A model generated the notes under the pieces. The model ran no database searches, was not told the origin of the DNA, and worked only from the letters and a program-made list of their open reading frames with translations. A stretch of DNA of 8,630 nucleotides from an uncultured Oscillospiraceae bacterium (GTDB lineage Bacteria; Bacillota; Clostridia; Oscillospirales; Oscillospiraceae). Both the position numbers and the translations under genes were made by a program. The stretch is from positions 1 through 8,630 of the forward strand of contig CAKTMO010000036.1 in assembly GCA_934573935.1 (NCBI GenBank), in the 5' to 3' direction. Of the stretch, positions 1 through 5,385 are shown piece by piece. Within the stretch, counting starts at the first letter, position 1. Every line of letters begins with the position of its first letter.

Positions 1-1163
1 TTCTTCAGGATCTCCTCGGTCTGCTCGCCCAGGTACGGGCCGCGGTTGTAGGGGGGCAGGGGGGTCTCCTCGAACATGACGGGGGGACGGACCATGGTGC
101 GCTTGACGCCGTTGGGATAATCCATCTCATAGAAGCAGTCGGCGGCCCATGCCTGCTTATCCTTCAACAGCTGATCCCAGGTCTGGGCGATGGCGTAGGG
201 CAGGTCGTTGGCGTCCATCAGGGCGCACCACTCGTCCAGCGTACGGGTGGCCATCTCGGCCACCAGGAAGTCATAGAACTCCTCGATATTGGCCTGCAGA
301 TTGGTCTGGGGATAGTAGCGGGGATCCTCGGCCATTTCGGGGTGGCCGATGGCCTTCATGAAGATGGGATAGTGGCGGTTGTACTGGGGCATGGCGATCT
401 GCAGCCACTTGTTGTCCTTGGTCTTGTGGGCCACCACCAGGGGGTTGGGCAGGGTGCGGCGGGACAGGGGGAACTGGGTGGCGGGGTCGCCGTACTGGTT
501 GGACTGGAGCATCAGGGACACATCCCAGATGGCGCTGTGGAACAGGGAGACCACCACGCGGTCGCCCTGGCCGGTCTGCTTGGCGCGGTACAGGGCGGCC
601 AGCACGCCGGAGGCCAGGTACAGGCCCACCTGATGGTCGCCGAAGCCGGCGATGGTCAGCATGGGCAGGGAGTCCTTGTCAAACAGGGTGCCCAGGACGC
701 CGCCGCGGGCGAAGAAGGCGGTGAAGTCGAAGCCGGGCAGATCCTTGTCGGGGCCCTTTTCACCGTAGCCGGAGACGAAGCCGTACACCAGGGCGGGGTA
801 CTTGGCGTGAAGGGTGTCGTAGTCCAGGCCCGCTTTCTTCAGGGGGTTCTGACGCCAGTTGGTGATGAAGATGTCGGCGCCGGCGATGAGCTTTTCCAGT
901 GCCTCGCGGCCGGCGGGGGACTTGGTGTTCAGGGCGATGCAGGTCTTGTTGGCGTTCTCCAGGTCATAGGTGGTGTTCTCCTTCTGATCCTGGGGACGGC
1001 CCTCGTTGACGGCGGTGTAGCGCAGGGGGTCGCCTGCGGGAGCCTCGATCTTGATGACCTCGGCGCCCAGGTCGGCCAGGAAGCGGGCGCAGCAGGGGGC
1101 GGCGATGAAGGTAGCCAGTTCGACGACCTTGATGCCCTCCAGTGGGCGTTTGATCTCACTCAT
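1..1163 (-). CDS. Family III (CaiB/BaiF) CoA-transferase, probably 2-hydroxyacyl-CoA transferase; 3' end outside window
   Basis: The start ATG at 1163 follows a strong AGGAGG site, and 387 codons are read before the window ends. HadA/FldA-type enzymes are about 400 aa, so only some 10-15 residues are probably missing. The N-terminus has the family signature (PLEGIKVVELATFIAAP, then LADLGAEVIKIEAP with GDPLR). The segment with GFGDHQVG near residues 173-180 carries Asp176, which aligns with the aspartate that forms the acyl-anhydride/CoA intermediate in family III enzymes. TGQGDRV follows, as usual. Known role: cytoplasmic transfer of CoA from an acyl-CoA product to a free hydroxy acid. It is the last gene seen in the dehydratase operon, 35 bases after the beta subunit. 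That context supports (R)-2-hydroxy acid as substrate rather than carnitine or oxalate. The exact acid is not determinable. The family call is firm; the substrate class is inferred from neighbours. Confidence 0.93.
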   Translation of the reverse strand, partial: MSEIKRPLEGIKVVELATFIAAPCCARFLADLGAEVIKIEAPAGDPLRYTAVNEGRPQDQKENTTYDLENANKTCIALNTKSPAGREALEKLIAGADIFITNWRQNPLKKAGLDYDTLHAKYPALVYGFVSGYGEKGPDKDLPGFDFTAFFARGGVLGTLFDKDSLPMLTIAGFGDHQVGLYLASGVLAALYRAKQTGQGDRVVVSLFHSAIWDVSLMLQSNQYGDPATQFPLSRRTLPNPLVVAHKTKDNKWLQIAMPQYNRHYPIFMKAIGHPEMAEDPRYYPQTNLQANIEEFYDFLVAEMATRTLDEWCALMDANDLPYAIAQTWDQLLKDKQAWAADCFYEMDYPNGVKRTMVRPPVMFEETPLPPYNRGPYLGEQTEEILK

Positions 1164-1198
1164 GGGTTTGGTTCCTCCTATATTGTTTTTTTGCGTAA

Positions 1199-2317
1199 TT
1201 ACATGGTCAGCATGTCGCGGAAGGTCTCGATATTGGTGCGGGCCTGCTCAAACTGCACCATCTGGCGGTCGATCTCCACCACGGTGACAGGGATACCGGC
1301 GGCCTCGCAGGCCTTCTTGATCATGACGTAGTCGAATTCCTCGGGGTCGCAGAACTTGGTCATGGCAACCAGCACGCCCTTTGCGTTGCGGGCCTTGGCG
1401 GTGTCCACGATCCACTGGACGCGGGGCTTGGCGGCGTTATAGAGCACAGAGCAGTTGTCCATGGCGGCGAACTTCTCCGCCAGGGCGGTGAGGGCGTCGT
1501 CACCGGCGGGCACGTCGGTGCGGTACTGGCGGGACTGGGCGGCCACGTCGTCAGCCACGATGTGCAGGCCCAGATCGTCCAGAATGGCGTTGAAGCCGGG
1601 GGCGTCGGTGAGGATGCCGGACAGGAGGATGGGGGTCTTCTCCGCGGCGGGGGCCTGGGCCTCCAGCGCGGTCAGCAGCTCCTCGATAAGCGCGGTGTGC
1701 TCCTCCTTGGTCATGAAGAAGGCGGACTTGAAGGCGTCGCTGCGCTGCTGCGCGGTGACCTCAGGATGCTTGGCAAGCACCTCGTCCAGCTTCCGCATGG
1801 CGGCGTTGTGGCGGTTATACACAGCGTTGGACTCCGCCAGCTTGGCGTTGTCGAAGGTGCCGCCCAGCTTCTCCAGATCGCGGATCACGCGCTCGTAGCC
1901 GGCCCTGGTGAAGGCCACGCCGTAGGCGGGCTTGCGGTTCTGGGGATAGGTCATGGGGATGAAGGGGATGGAGGGCACGGCGTACTTCCAGTTCTCGCCC
2001 ATGGTCTTCAGGGTGTCGCACAGGGAGGGGATGACGATGGCGGACGCGCCGTCGTAGATGCCGGTGATGCCCAGCTCCAGAATGGACTGGACGATGGAGC
2101 ACAGGAAGGCGGGGCAGTATTCCTTGGCGCGGCGCAGCTCGGTATCCGCGCCCCAGACGCCCATGGGGACGAAGCCCATGGAATGGATGATCTCCTCAGG
2201 GGTGTAGACGGGAGCGCACAGCACGATCTTCTTGCCCTGGGCCAGATAGCTGTCCATCTGGGCCTTGGGGTTTACGGCGACTTCATGCAGCTTGGCAAAC
2301 AGTTCGTTGGTGGTCAT
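1199..2317 (-). CDS. 2-hydroxyacyl-CoA dehydratase, beta-type subunit (HgdB/HadC/FldC-like)
   Basis: A 372-aa protein of normal length for the smaller dehydratase subunit. Its ATG lies two bases after the alpha-subunit stop, and its SD (AAAGGAG) sits inside the end of the alpha gene, so the two are probably translationally coupled. Visible motifs are an N-terminal KKIVLCAPVYTPEEIIHSMG block, EYCPAFLCS (Cys68 and Cys73), PSLCDTLK (Cys100) and MTKFCDPEEFDY (Cys323). The C-terminus (GIPVTVVEIDRQ...QARTNIETFRDML) is typical of the family. One cysteine from each of the three places is expected to ligate a [4Fe-4S] cluster; I favour Cys73, Cys100 and Cys323. With the alpha subunit it forms the heterodimer that dehydrates (R)-2-hydroxyacyl-CoA to (E)-2-enoyl-CoA through ketyl radicals. 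The substrate is unknown: glutaryl, lactoyl, isocaproyl and phenyllactyl types cannot be told apart by eye. Confidence 0.93.
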   Translation of the reverse strand: MTTNELFAKLHEVAVNPKAQMDSYLAQGKKIVLCAPVYTPEEIIHSMGFVPMGVWGADTELRRAKEYCPAFLCSIVQSILELGITGIYDGASAIVIPSLCDTLKTMGENWKYAVPSIPFIPMTYPQNRKPAYGVAFTRAGYERVIRDLEKLGGTFDNAKLAESNAVYNRHNAAMRKLDEVLAKHPEVTAQQRSDAFKSAFFMTKEEHTALIEELLTALEAQAPAAEKTPILLSGILTDAPGFNAILDDLGLHIVADDVAAQSRQYRTDVPAGDDALTALAEKFAAMDNCSVLYNAAKPRVQWIVDTAKARNAKGVLVAMTKFCDPEEFDYVMIKKACEAAGIPVTVVEIDRQMVQFEQARTNIETFRDMLTM

Positions 2318-2319
2318 GT

Positions 2320-3564
2320 TCAGTTGGCTCCTTTCTGTTCCTTATTGGCTTCCATGATCTCCATGAGACCCTGGACGCGGGTGTCGTACTGGGCTTCGGA
2401 GAAGTTGCGGGGATCGGCCTGGTCGCCGTCGAAGCTGGCGACGGGGATGTTGCAGGCCTTGCCCACCTGACGGCCCATCTCGTACATGAAGCCGCTCCAC
2501 AGCTTGCAGGAACGGTTGGTGTGGATGAGCATGCCCTCCACGTGGTTGTCCTGGCACAGCTTGATGCGCTTGTCGCGGGATTTTTCCAGATTGATGGCGT
2601 TGGGCACGGAGCAGTAGGCCTTGATCATGCCCTCGAAGGAGTCGTAGTCATAGCCGAAGGCGTCGGCGTAGATGGTGGTGACCATGTTGATGCCCCGGGA
2701 CTTCAGGCCGGTGCTGGTGGCACGCAGATAGGGCCAGCAGGCGATACCTTCAAACAGGATGCGGTACTTCTCCTCCGTGCGGAAGGTGGAGGTGCCGTTT
2801 TTGTGGTTTTCCATGTACTCGTGATACAGGGTCTCCATGGCGTCGCCGGAGCACTCCTTGCCGCGGGCGGTGACCATGACGGCCATGTGGTTCAGCAGGT
2901 CGAAGCCGTTGAAGGGGGAGGGCACGTACTTGGCACAGCCGGTAGCGGCCAGCCAGGCGCGGGAGGCGCGGCAGCTGAAGCCGGTGACCTGCTGGAACTT
3001 ATCGTCGTCCCACTTCAGGTGGAACAGCTCCTCCAGCTGATGGACCACATCCCAGAACTGGGCGGAGACGTACTGCACCTGGGCGTCGGACACGTCGTAA
3101 TCGGGGTTGAAGGGGATATCCAGGATGAGCATGGGGATGTTCAGCTCCTGGGCCAGATTCTCGTACCACTTGATCATGCAGTTGCAGATGTTGTTGCAGC
3201 ACAGCACCACGTCGGGCATGGCCACGTCCTGCTCGGGGCAGGATTTCAGCTTGGCATAGGCCATGGAAATGCGGGCATAGGCGCAGATGTCGTTGGAGTA
3301 ACCCTCGGCCTCCGCCACGTTGCACATCCGCTCACCGGCGCCGCGGGCGGCGATACCGGCAGCCTGATTTTCGGGGTACACGGTGGCGATGCCCAGGGTC
3401 TCGGGGATCTCCACGGGGAAGTTGCTGGACACCCATGCCACGGGGATGCCCTGCTTCTTGGCCTCGATGGCGTCCGCGAAGGCGTCAGCGGCGATCTTGC
3501 CCAGCTTGTACTTGGCGGAGTTGGGGTCCACCGGACGGGGGGCTTTCTTCACTTCTTCTGCCAT
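2320..3564 (-). CDS. 2-hydroxyacyl-CoA dehydratase, alpha-type subunit (HgdA/HadB/FldB-like)
   Basis: A 414-aa protein. ATG 3564 has a strong AAGGAGG seven bases upstream, 46 bases after the activator stop. Family features in order: WVSSNFPVEIPETLG (45-59), YPENQAAGIAAR (63-74), GYSNDICAYAR with Cys94, a cysteine-rich CCNNICNC stretch (122-129), LDIPFNP (148-153) and HTNRSCKLWS with Cys353. Cys94, Cys127 and Cys353 have nearly the spacing I recall for the three cluster ligands of the HadB-type subunit. The fourth iron site should be open to bind substrate. It acts in the cytoplasm with the beta subunit, in a strictly oxygen-sensitive reaction, after one electron is delivered by the activator. 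The C-terminal DGDQADPRNFSEAQYDTRVQGL block is also characteristic. Paralogues include benzoyl-CoA reductase subunits, but the adjacent activator and CoA-transferase favour a dehydratase. Confidence 0.93.
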   Translation of the reverse strand: MAEEVKKAPRPVDPNSAKYKLGKIAADAFADAIEAKKQGIPVAWVSSNFPVEIPETLGIATVYPENQAAGIAARGAGERMCNVAEAEGYSNDICAYARISMAYAKLKSCPEQDVAMPDVVLCCNNICNCMIKWYENLAQELNIPMLILDIPFNPDYDVSDAQVQYVSAQFWDVVHQLEELFHLKWDDDKFQQVTGFSCRASRAWLAATGCAKYVPSPFNGFDLLNHMAVMVTARGKECSGDAMETLYHEYMENHKNGTSTFRTEEKYRILFEGIACWPYLRATSTGLKSRGINMVTTIYADAFGYDYDSFEGMIKAYCSVPNAINLEKSRDKRIKLCQDNHVEGMLIHTNRSCKLWSGFMYEMGRQVGKACNIPVASFDGDQADPRNFSEAQYDTRVQGLMEIMEANKEQKGAN

Positions 3565-3610
3565 GTTTGTTCCTCCTTGTTTCTGTCCTCATTTATAATA
3601 TGTGTCTTAC

Positions 3611-4399
3611 TCACTTGCTCACTGATTTGCTGACCTGCTTCCAGGCGTACACCGCCGCGCCGATGGCGCCGAAATACTGGGCCAGGGGGTCGTAGGAGAT
3701 CTCCACGGCCAGGGCCTGGGCCATATAGCGGCGGACGGCCTCGTTGCGGGCCACGCCGCCGGACATGCACACCCGCTCCACGATACCGGCCCGGCGGGCG
3801 AGAGAGGCCACGCGGGTGGCTACGCTCTGGCAGATACCGGCCACCAGATCGGGCCGCTTGACGCCGTTGGCCAGCTGGCTGATGACCTCCGACTCGGCAA
3901 AAACGGTGCAGGTGCTGGAGATGGCGGCGGGGGAATCGCTCTGGGCGGCGATGGCGCCCAGGTCGTCGATATCCAGCCGCAGGATGTTGGCCATGACCTC
4001 CAGAAAGCGGCCGGTTCCGGCGGCGCACTTGTCGTTCATGATGAAGTTGCTCATGCGGCCGTCGGGGGTCAGGGAGATGATCTTGGCGTCCTGGCCGCCG
4101 ATGTCGATGACGGTGCGCAGGTCGGGGAACACGAAGCGGCCCCCCAGGGCGTGGCAGGTCAGCTCGCTGACCTCGCCGTCGGCGCCCTCGAATTTATTGC
4201 GGCCGTAGCCGGTGACGATGACGCGGGCCATGTCGGCGCGCTTCAGGCCGCTCTCCCGCCACAGCTGGGCGAGGGCGTCCTCGGGGCCGTCGGTGCCCAG
4301 GCCGCCCAGCTGCAGGCTTCTGGCGGCGATGGACGCGCCGTCCTGCAGGATCACACATTTGGAGGTGGTGGAACCGATGTCGATGCCCAGGGTATACAT
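3611..4399 (-). CDS. 2-hydroxyacyl-CoA dehydratase activator, ATP-dependent (HgdC/HadI/FldI-like)
   Basis: A 262-aa protein with the length and motifs of the BadF/BadG/HgdC ATPase family (ASKHA fold). The N-terminal phosphate loop is LGIDIGSTTSKCVIL (4-18), the second nucleotide motif is VIDIGGQDAK (97-106), and MSGGVARN (212-219) is the adenosine motif. Cys125 in NDKCAAGTGRF and Cys164 in SSTCTVFAESEVISQ match the two cysteines that, one pair per monomer, hold the single [4Fe-4S] cluster bridging the homodimer. Known role: ferredoxin or flavodoxin reduces the cluster, then ATP-driven opening shoots one low-potential electron into the dehydratase. One activation supports many turnovers. It is the first gene of the operon, with AAAGGGG eight bases before ATG 4399. 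The activator-alpha-beta-CoA-transferase order differs from had/fld operons, where the transferase comes first. Confidence 0.95.
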   Translation of the reverse strand: MYTLGIDIGSTTSKCVILQDGASIAARSLQLGGLGTDGPEDALAQLWRESGLKRADMARVIVTGYGRNKFEGADGEVSELTCHALGGRFVFPDLRTVIDIGGQDAKIISLTPDGRMSNFIMNDKCAAGTGRFLEVMANILRLDIDDLGAIAAQSDSPAAISSTCTVFAESEVISQLANGVKRPDLVAGICQSVATRVASLARRAGIVERVCMSGGVARNEAVRRYMAQALAVEISYDPLAQYFGAIGAAVYAWKQVSKSVSK

Positions 4400-4428
4400 G
4401 CGATGCGCCCCTTTCTGAAAATCACGTC

Positions 4429-4445
4429 AACTGGTCTTACCAGTT
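4429..4445. promoter_or_regulatory. 17-bp palindromic operator of FadR/GntR type at the operon start site
   Basis: The sequence AACTGGTCTTACCAGTT is a perfect inverted repeat of 7-base arms around a 3-base centre. The core TGGTnnnACCA is the known consensus of FadR-subfamily GntR regulators (FadR, LldR, PdhR and relatives). It begins seven bases downstream of the -10 box, so a bound protein would block initiation. No regulator gene is in the window. The palindrome is observed; assignment to a GntR protein is inferred from the consensus. Confidence 0.75.
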
Positions 4446-4452
4446 TACCTCT

Positions 4453-4481
4453 ATTATACGGTCTTGTGAAATTTGTGTCAA
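4453..4481 (-). promoter_or_regulatory. Consensus sigma-A promoter of the dehydratase operon
   Basis: Read on the minus strand, TTGACA (4481-4476) is followed by exactly 17 bases and TATAAT (4458-4453), a perfect match to both hexamers. It lies 54 bases before the activator ATG. Transcription should start around 4446-4444, at the edge of the palindrome at 4429-4445. So strong a core promoter is usually held in check by a repressor. Confidence 0.9.
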
Positions 4482-4571
4482 TTAGGGATAGTGACAATTC
4501 TTTAACAATTATTTGTGGATTATACCGAGTTGCAGTTTAAATGAGGAAAGTGACCGGCGATTTATGGCAGA

Positions 4572-4600
4572 AAAAGTGTCCGCTTTTGGCGGACACTTTT
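4572..4600 (-). terminator. Intrinsic terminator, possibly bidirectional
   Basis: A perfect 12-base stem, AAAAGTGTCCGC (4572-4583) and its complement (4589-4600), encloses a 5-base loop. A-rich and T-rich flanks give a U-run on either strand. On the minus strand it follows the 71-aa gene that ends at 4725, with the 4616-4700 repeat between them, so it probably ends that transcript before the dehydratase promoter. No plus-strand gene lies upstream of it. Confidence 0.8.
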
Positions 4601-4615
4601 GGGGAACGGGTATTT

Positions 4616-4700
4616 GTAGGGGGCGGCGTCCTCGACGGCCCGGCCATATCGCGATGACATTCCGGCAAAACGGCGGGGCGTCGGGGACGCCGCCCCCTAC
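4616..4700. repeat. 85-bp GTAGGGG...CCCCTAC inverted-repeat element, copy 1
   Basis: The ends are 22-base inverted repeats (4616-4637 and 4679-4700) with one mismatch, starting GTAGGGGGCGGCGTCC and ending in the complement. The middle is a short, less symmetrical spacer. It has no coding content and sits between a terminator and a gene end. A second element of nearly the same length with the same 7-base termini lies at 6946-7028. The pair looks like a dispersed, non-autonomous repeat family (REP- or MITE-like); no transposase is nearby. Confidence 0.7.
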
Positions 4701-4724
4701 GGGCGGTACAAGTACCCCAGCGCG

Positions 4725-4940
4725 TCAGGAGAGACCCTCCAGATCCGGTTTATCCAGCTTCATTTTCCGCCACTGCCGGGGCAGGCCCGGCGCGATCAGA
4801 GGAAACAGATTGTCGGTGTCGGTGGTGGGCTGGATGTTATAGGTGCCGTACATGTTCACGATGTCCCTGACGCTCTCCGGCGGAGAGGCGAAGGCGTGGA
4901 CATCCGGCGTGGCGTCGTGGGGGAAAGGCTGTTTTTCCAT
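4725..4940 (-). CDS. Small conserved-looking hypothetical protein, 71 aa
   Basis: I chose ATG 4940 because AGAGGTGA stands five bases before it. A GTG at 4949 in the same frame would place the start inside that SD. The product (MEKQPFPHDATPDVHAF...) is soluble-looking and proline-rich, with no signal peptide or membrane segment. It contains YGTYNIQPTTDTDNLFP and a basic C-terminal piece (PRQWRKMKLDKPDLEGLS). I do not recognise a family. The good SD, a downstream terminator at 4572-4600, codon use like its neighbours, and position after another small gene suggest a real gene. A hairpin at 4949-4973 covers its SD, so its translation may be restrained or its transcript mostly cut off before it. 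Confidence 0.6.
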   Translation of the reverse strand: MEKQPFPHDATPDVHAFASPPESVRDIVNMYGTYNIQPTTDTDNLFPLIAPGLPRQWRKMKLDKPDLEGLS

Positions 4941-4948
4941 AAAAATCA

Positions 4949-4973
4949 CCTCTGCCCATAGTGTGGGCAGAGG
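4949..4973 (-). promoter_or_regulatory. Hairpin overlapping the SD of the 71-aa gene; possible terminator of the 66-aa gene
   Basis: A perfect 10-base stem, CCTCTGCCCA and TGGGCAGAGG, has a 5-base loop. On the minus strand its second arm ends in the AGAGG of the SD for the gene at 4940, and a TGATTTTT run follows directly. It can therefore act as a weak terminator for the upstream 66-aa gene, as an SD-masking helix, or both. The structure is read directly; the function is inferred. Confidence 0.6.
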
Positions 4974-4991
4974 CGGAAAAAGTATGAATGG

Positions 4992-5192
4992 TTAATTTTT
5001 GTAAACCTCCGCGTCAAAATCGCGGACGCGCTCGTCACGCTTGACATCCTGCACGTAGACCACATTGGTCTCGTCAAAGGCCAGGCGCATGGCGAAGTCC
5101 TTGGCCTCGTAGATGTCGTTGGTCTGGAAGAAGTCGCGGAACTCCTCCTCGTTGATGCGGCGCCACATGATGTGGAAGCGATAGGGGGTCAT
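4992..5192 (-). CDS. Small hypothetical protein, 66 aa
   Basis: ATG 5192 has an excellent AAGGAGG eight bases upstream, and a consensus-like sigma-A promoter lies at 5227-5255, so a longer start at 5255 would begin inside the promoter and is wrong. The product begins MTPYRFHIMWRRINEEEFRDFF and continues with a charged region rich in Asp, Glu and Arg (DIYEAKDFAMRLAFDETN, then VYVQDVKRDERVRDFDAEVYKN). It has no cysteines, signal peptide or membrane segment. The pattern suggests a compact alpha/beta fold. I do not recognise it. It is divergent from the DUF1846 gene and followed by the 71-aa gene after 51 bases. Confidence 0.75.
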   Translation of the reverse strand: MTPYRFHIMWRRINEEEFRDFFQTNDIYEAKDFAMRLAFDETNVVYVQDVKRDERVRDFDAEVYKN

Positions 5193-5226
5193 AAAGCGTC
5201 CTCCTTCAAAATGGGGTGTATTTTCC

Positions 5227-5255
5227 AGTATAGCGCGTCGGCGGGAAAAAAGCAA
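5227..5255 (-). promoter_or_regulatory. Sigma-A promoter of the small-gene pair
   Basis: On the minus strand, TTGCTT (5255-5250), 17 bases, then TATACT (5232-5227), each close to consensus. The -10 box ends 34 bases before ATG 5192, leaving a short leader with an AAGGAGG site. Confidence 0.8.
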
Positions 5256-5347
5256 CGGTGGGATTTGCTAAAATTCAGCGAAATATTTCTACATATTTCA
5301 GGGCGGGAAATTTGGCGAAATCGCTTTTCTATGGGGGTGGGATAGGG

Positions 5348-5353
5348 TATAAT
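5348..5353 (+). promoter_or_regulatory. -10 box for the DUF1846 gene
   Basis: TATAAT lies 32 bases before ATG 5386. No good -35 hexamer sits at 16-18 bases (the best is T-rich sequence near 5325-5330), so an activator may help. The box is embedded in an imperfect palindrome, GGTGGG...GGGTATAATACCC...CACC (about 5336-5360), a possible operator. The 5193-5347 spacer also holds the perfect palindrome GAAATATTTC at 5280-5289. Confidence 0.6.
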
Positions 5354-5385
5354 ACCCACCATATTAAATAATGGGGGCTTATTGG

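Noticed and set aside
342..1331. Long plus-strand open frame of 329 codons
   Set aside because: It is antisense to the CoA-transferase and dehydratase beta genes, is low-complexity in Gly, Val and Gln, and shows no family motifs. High-GC codon bias creates such shadow frames; the plus-strand frames at 1562-2470 and 2521-3633 are the same.
3565..3610. Internal promoter between activator and alpha subunit
   Set aside because: An AT-rich TATTATAAAT is present, but there is no -35 box at the right distance. The 46-base gap only needs to hold the SD.
4490..4515. Possible Rex (redox) operator upstream of the dehydratase promoter
   Set aside because: Only one half (TTGTTAA on the minus strand) fits. 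The other half does not match TTAACAA, so it is probably chance in AT-rich DNA.
4519..4524. Second TATAAT on the minus strand upstream of the operon
   Set aside because: There is no recognisable -35 hexamer at 16-18 bases, and the perfect promoter at 4453-4481 explains transcription.
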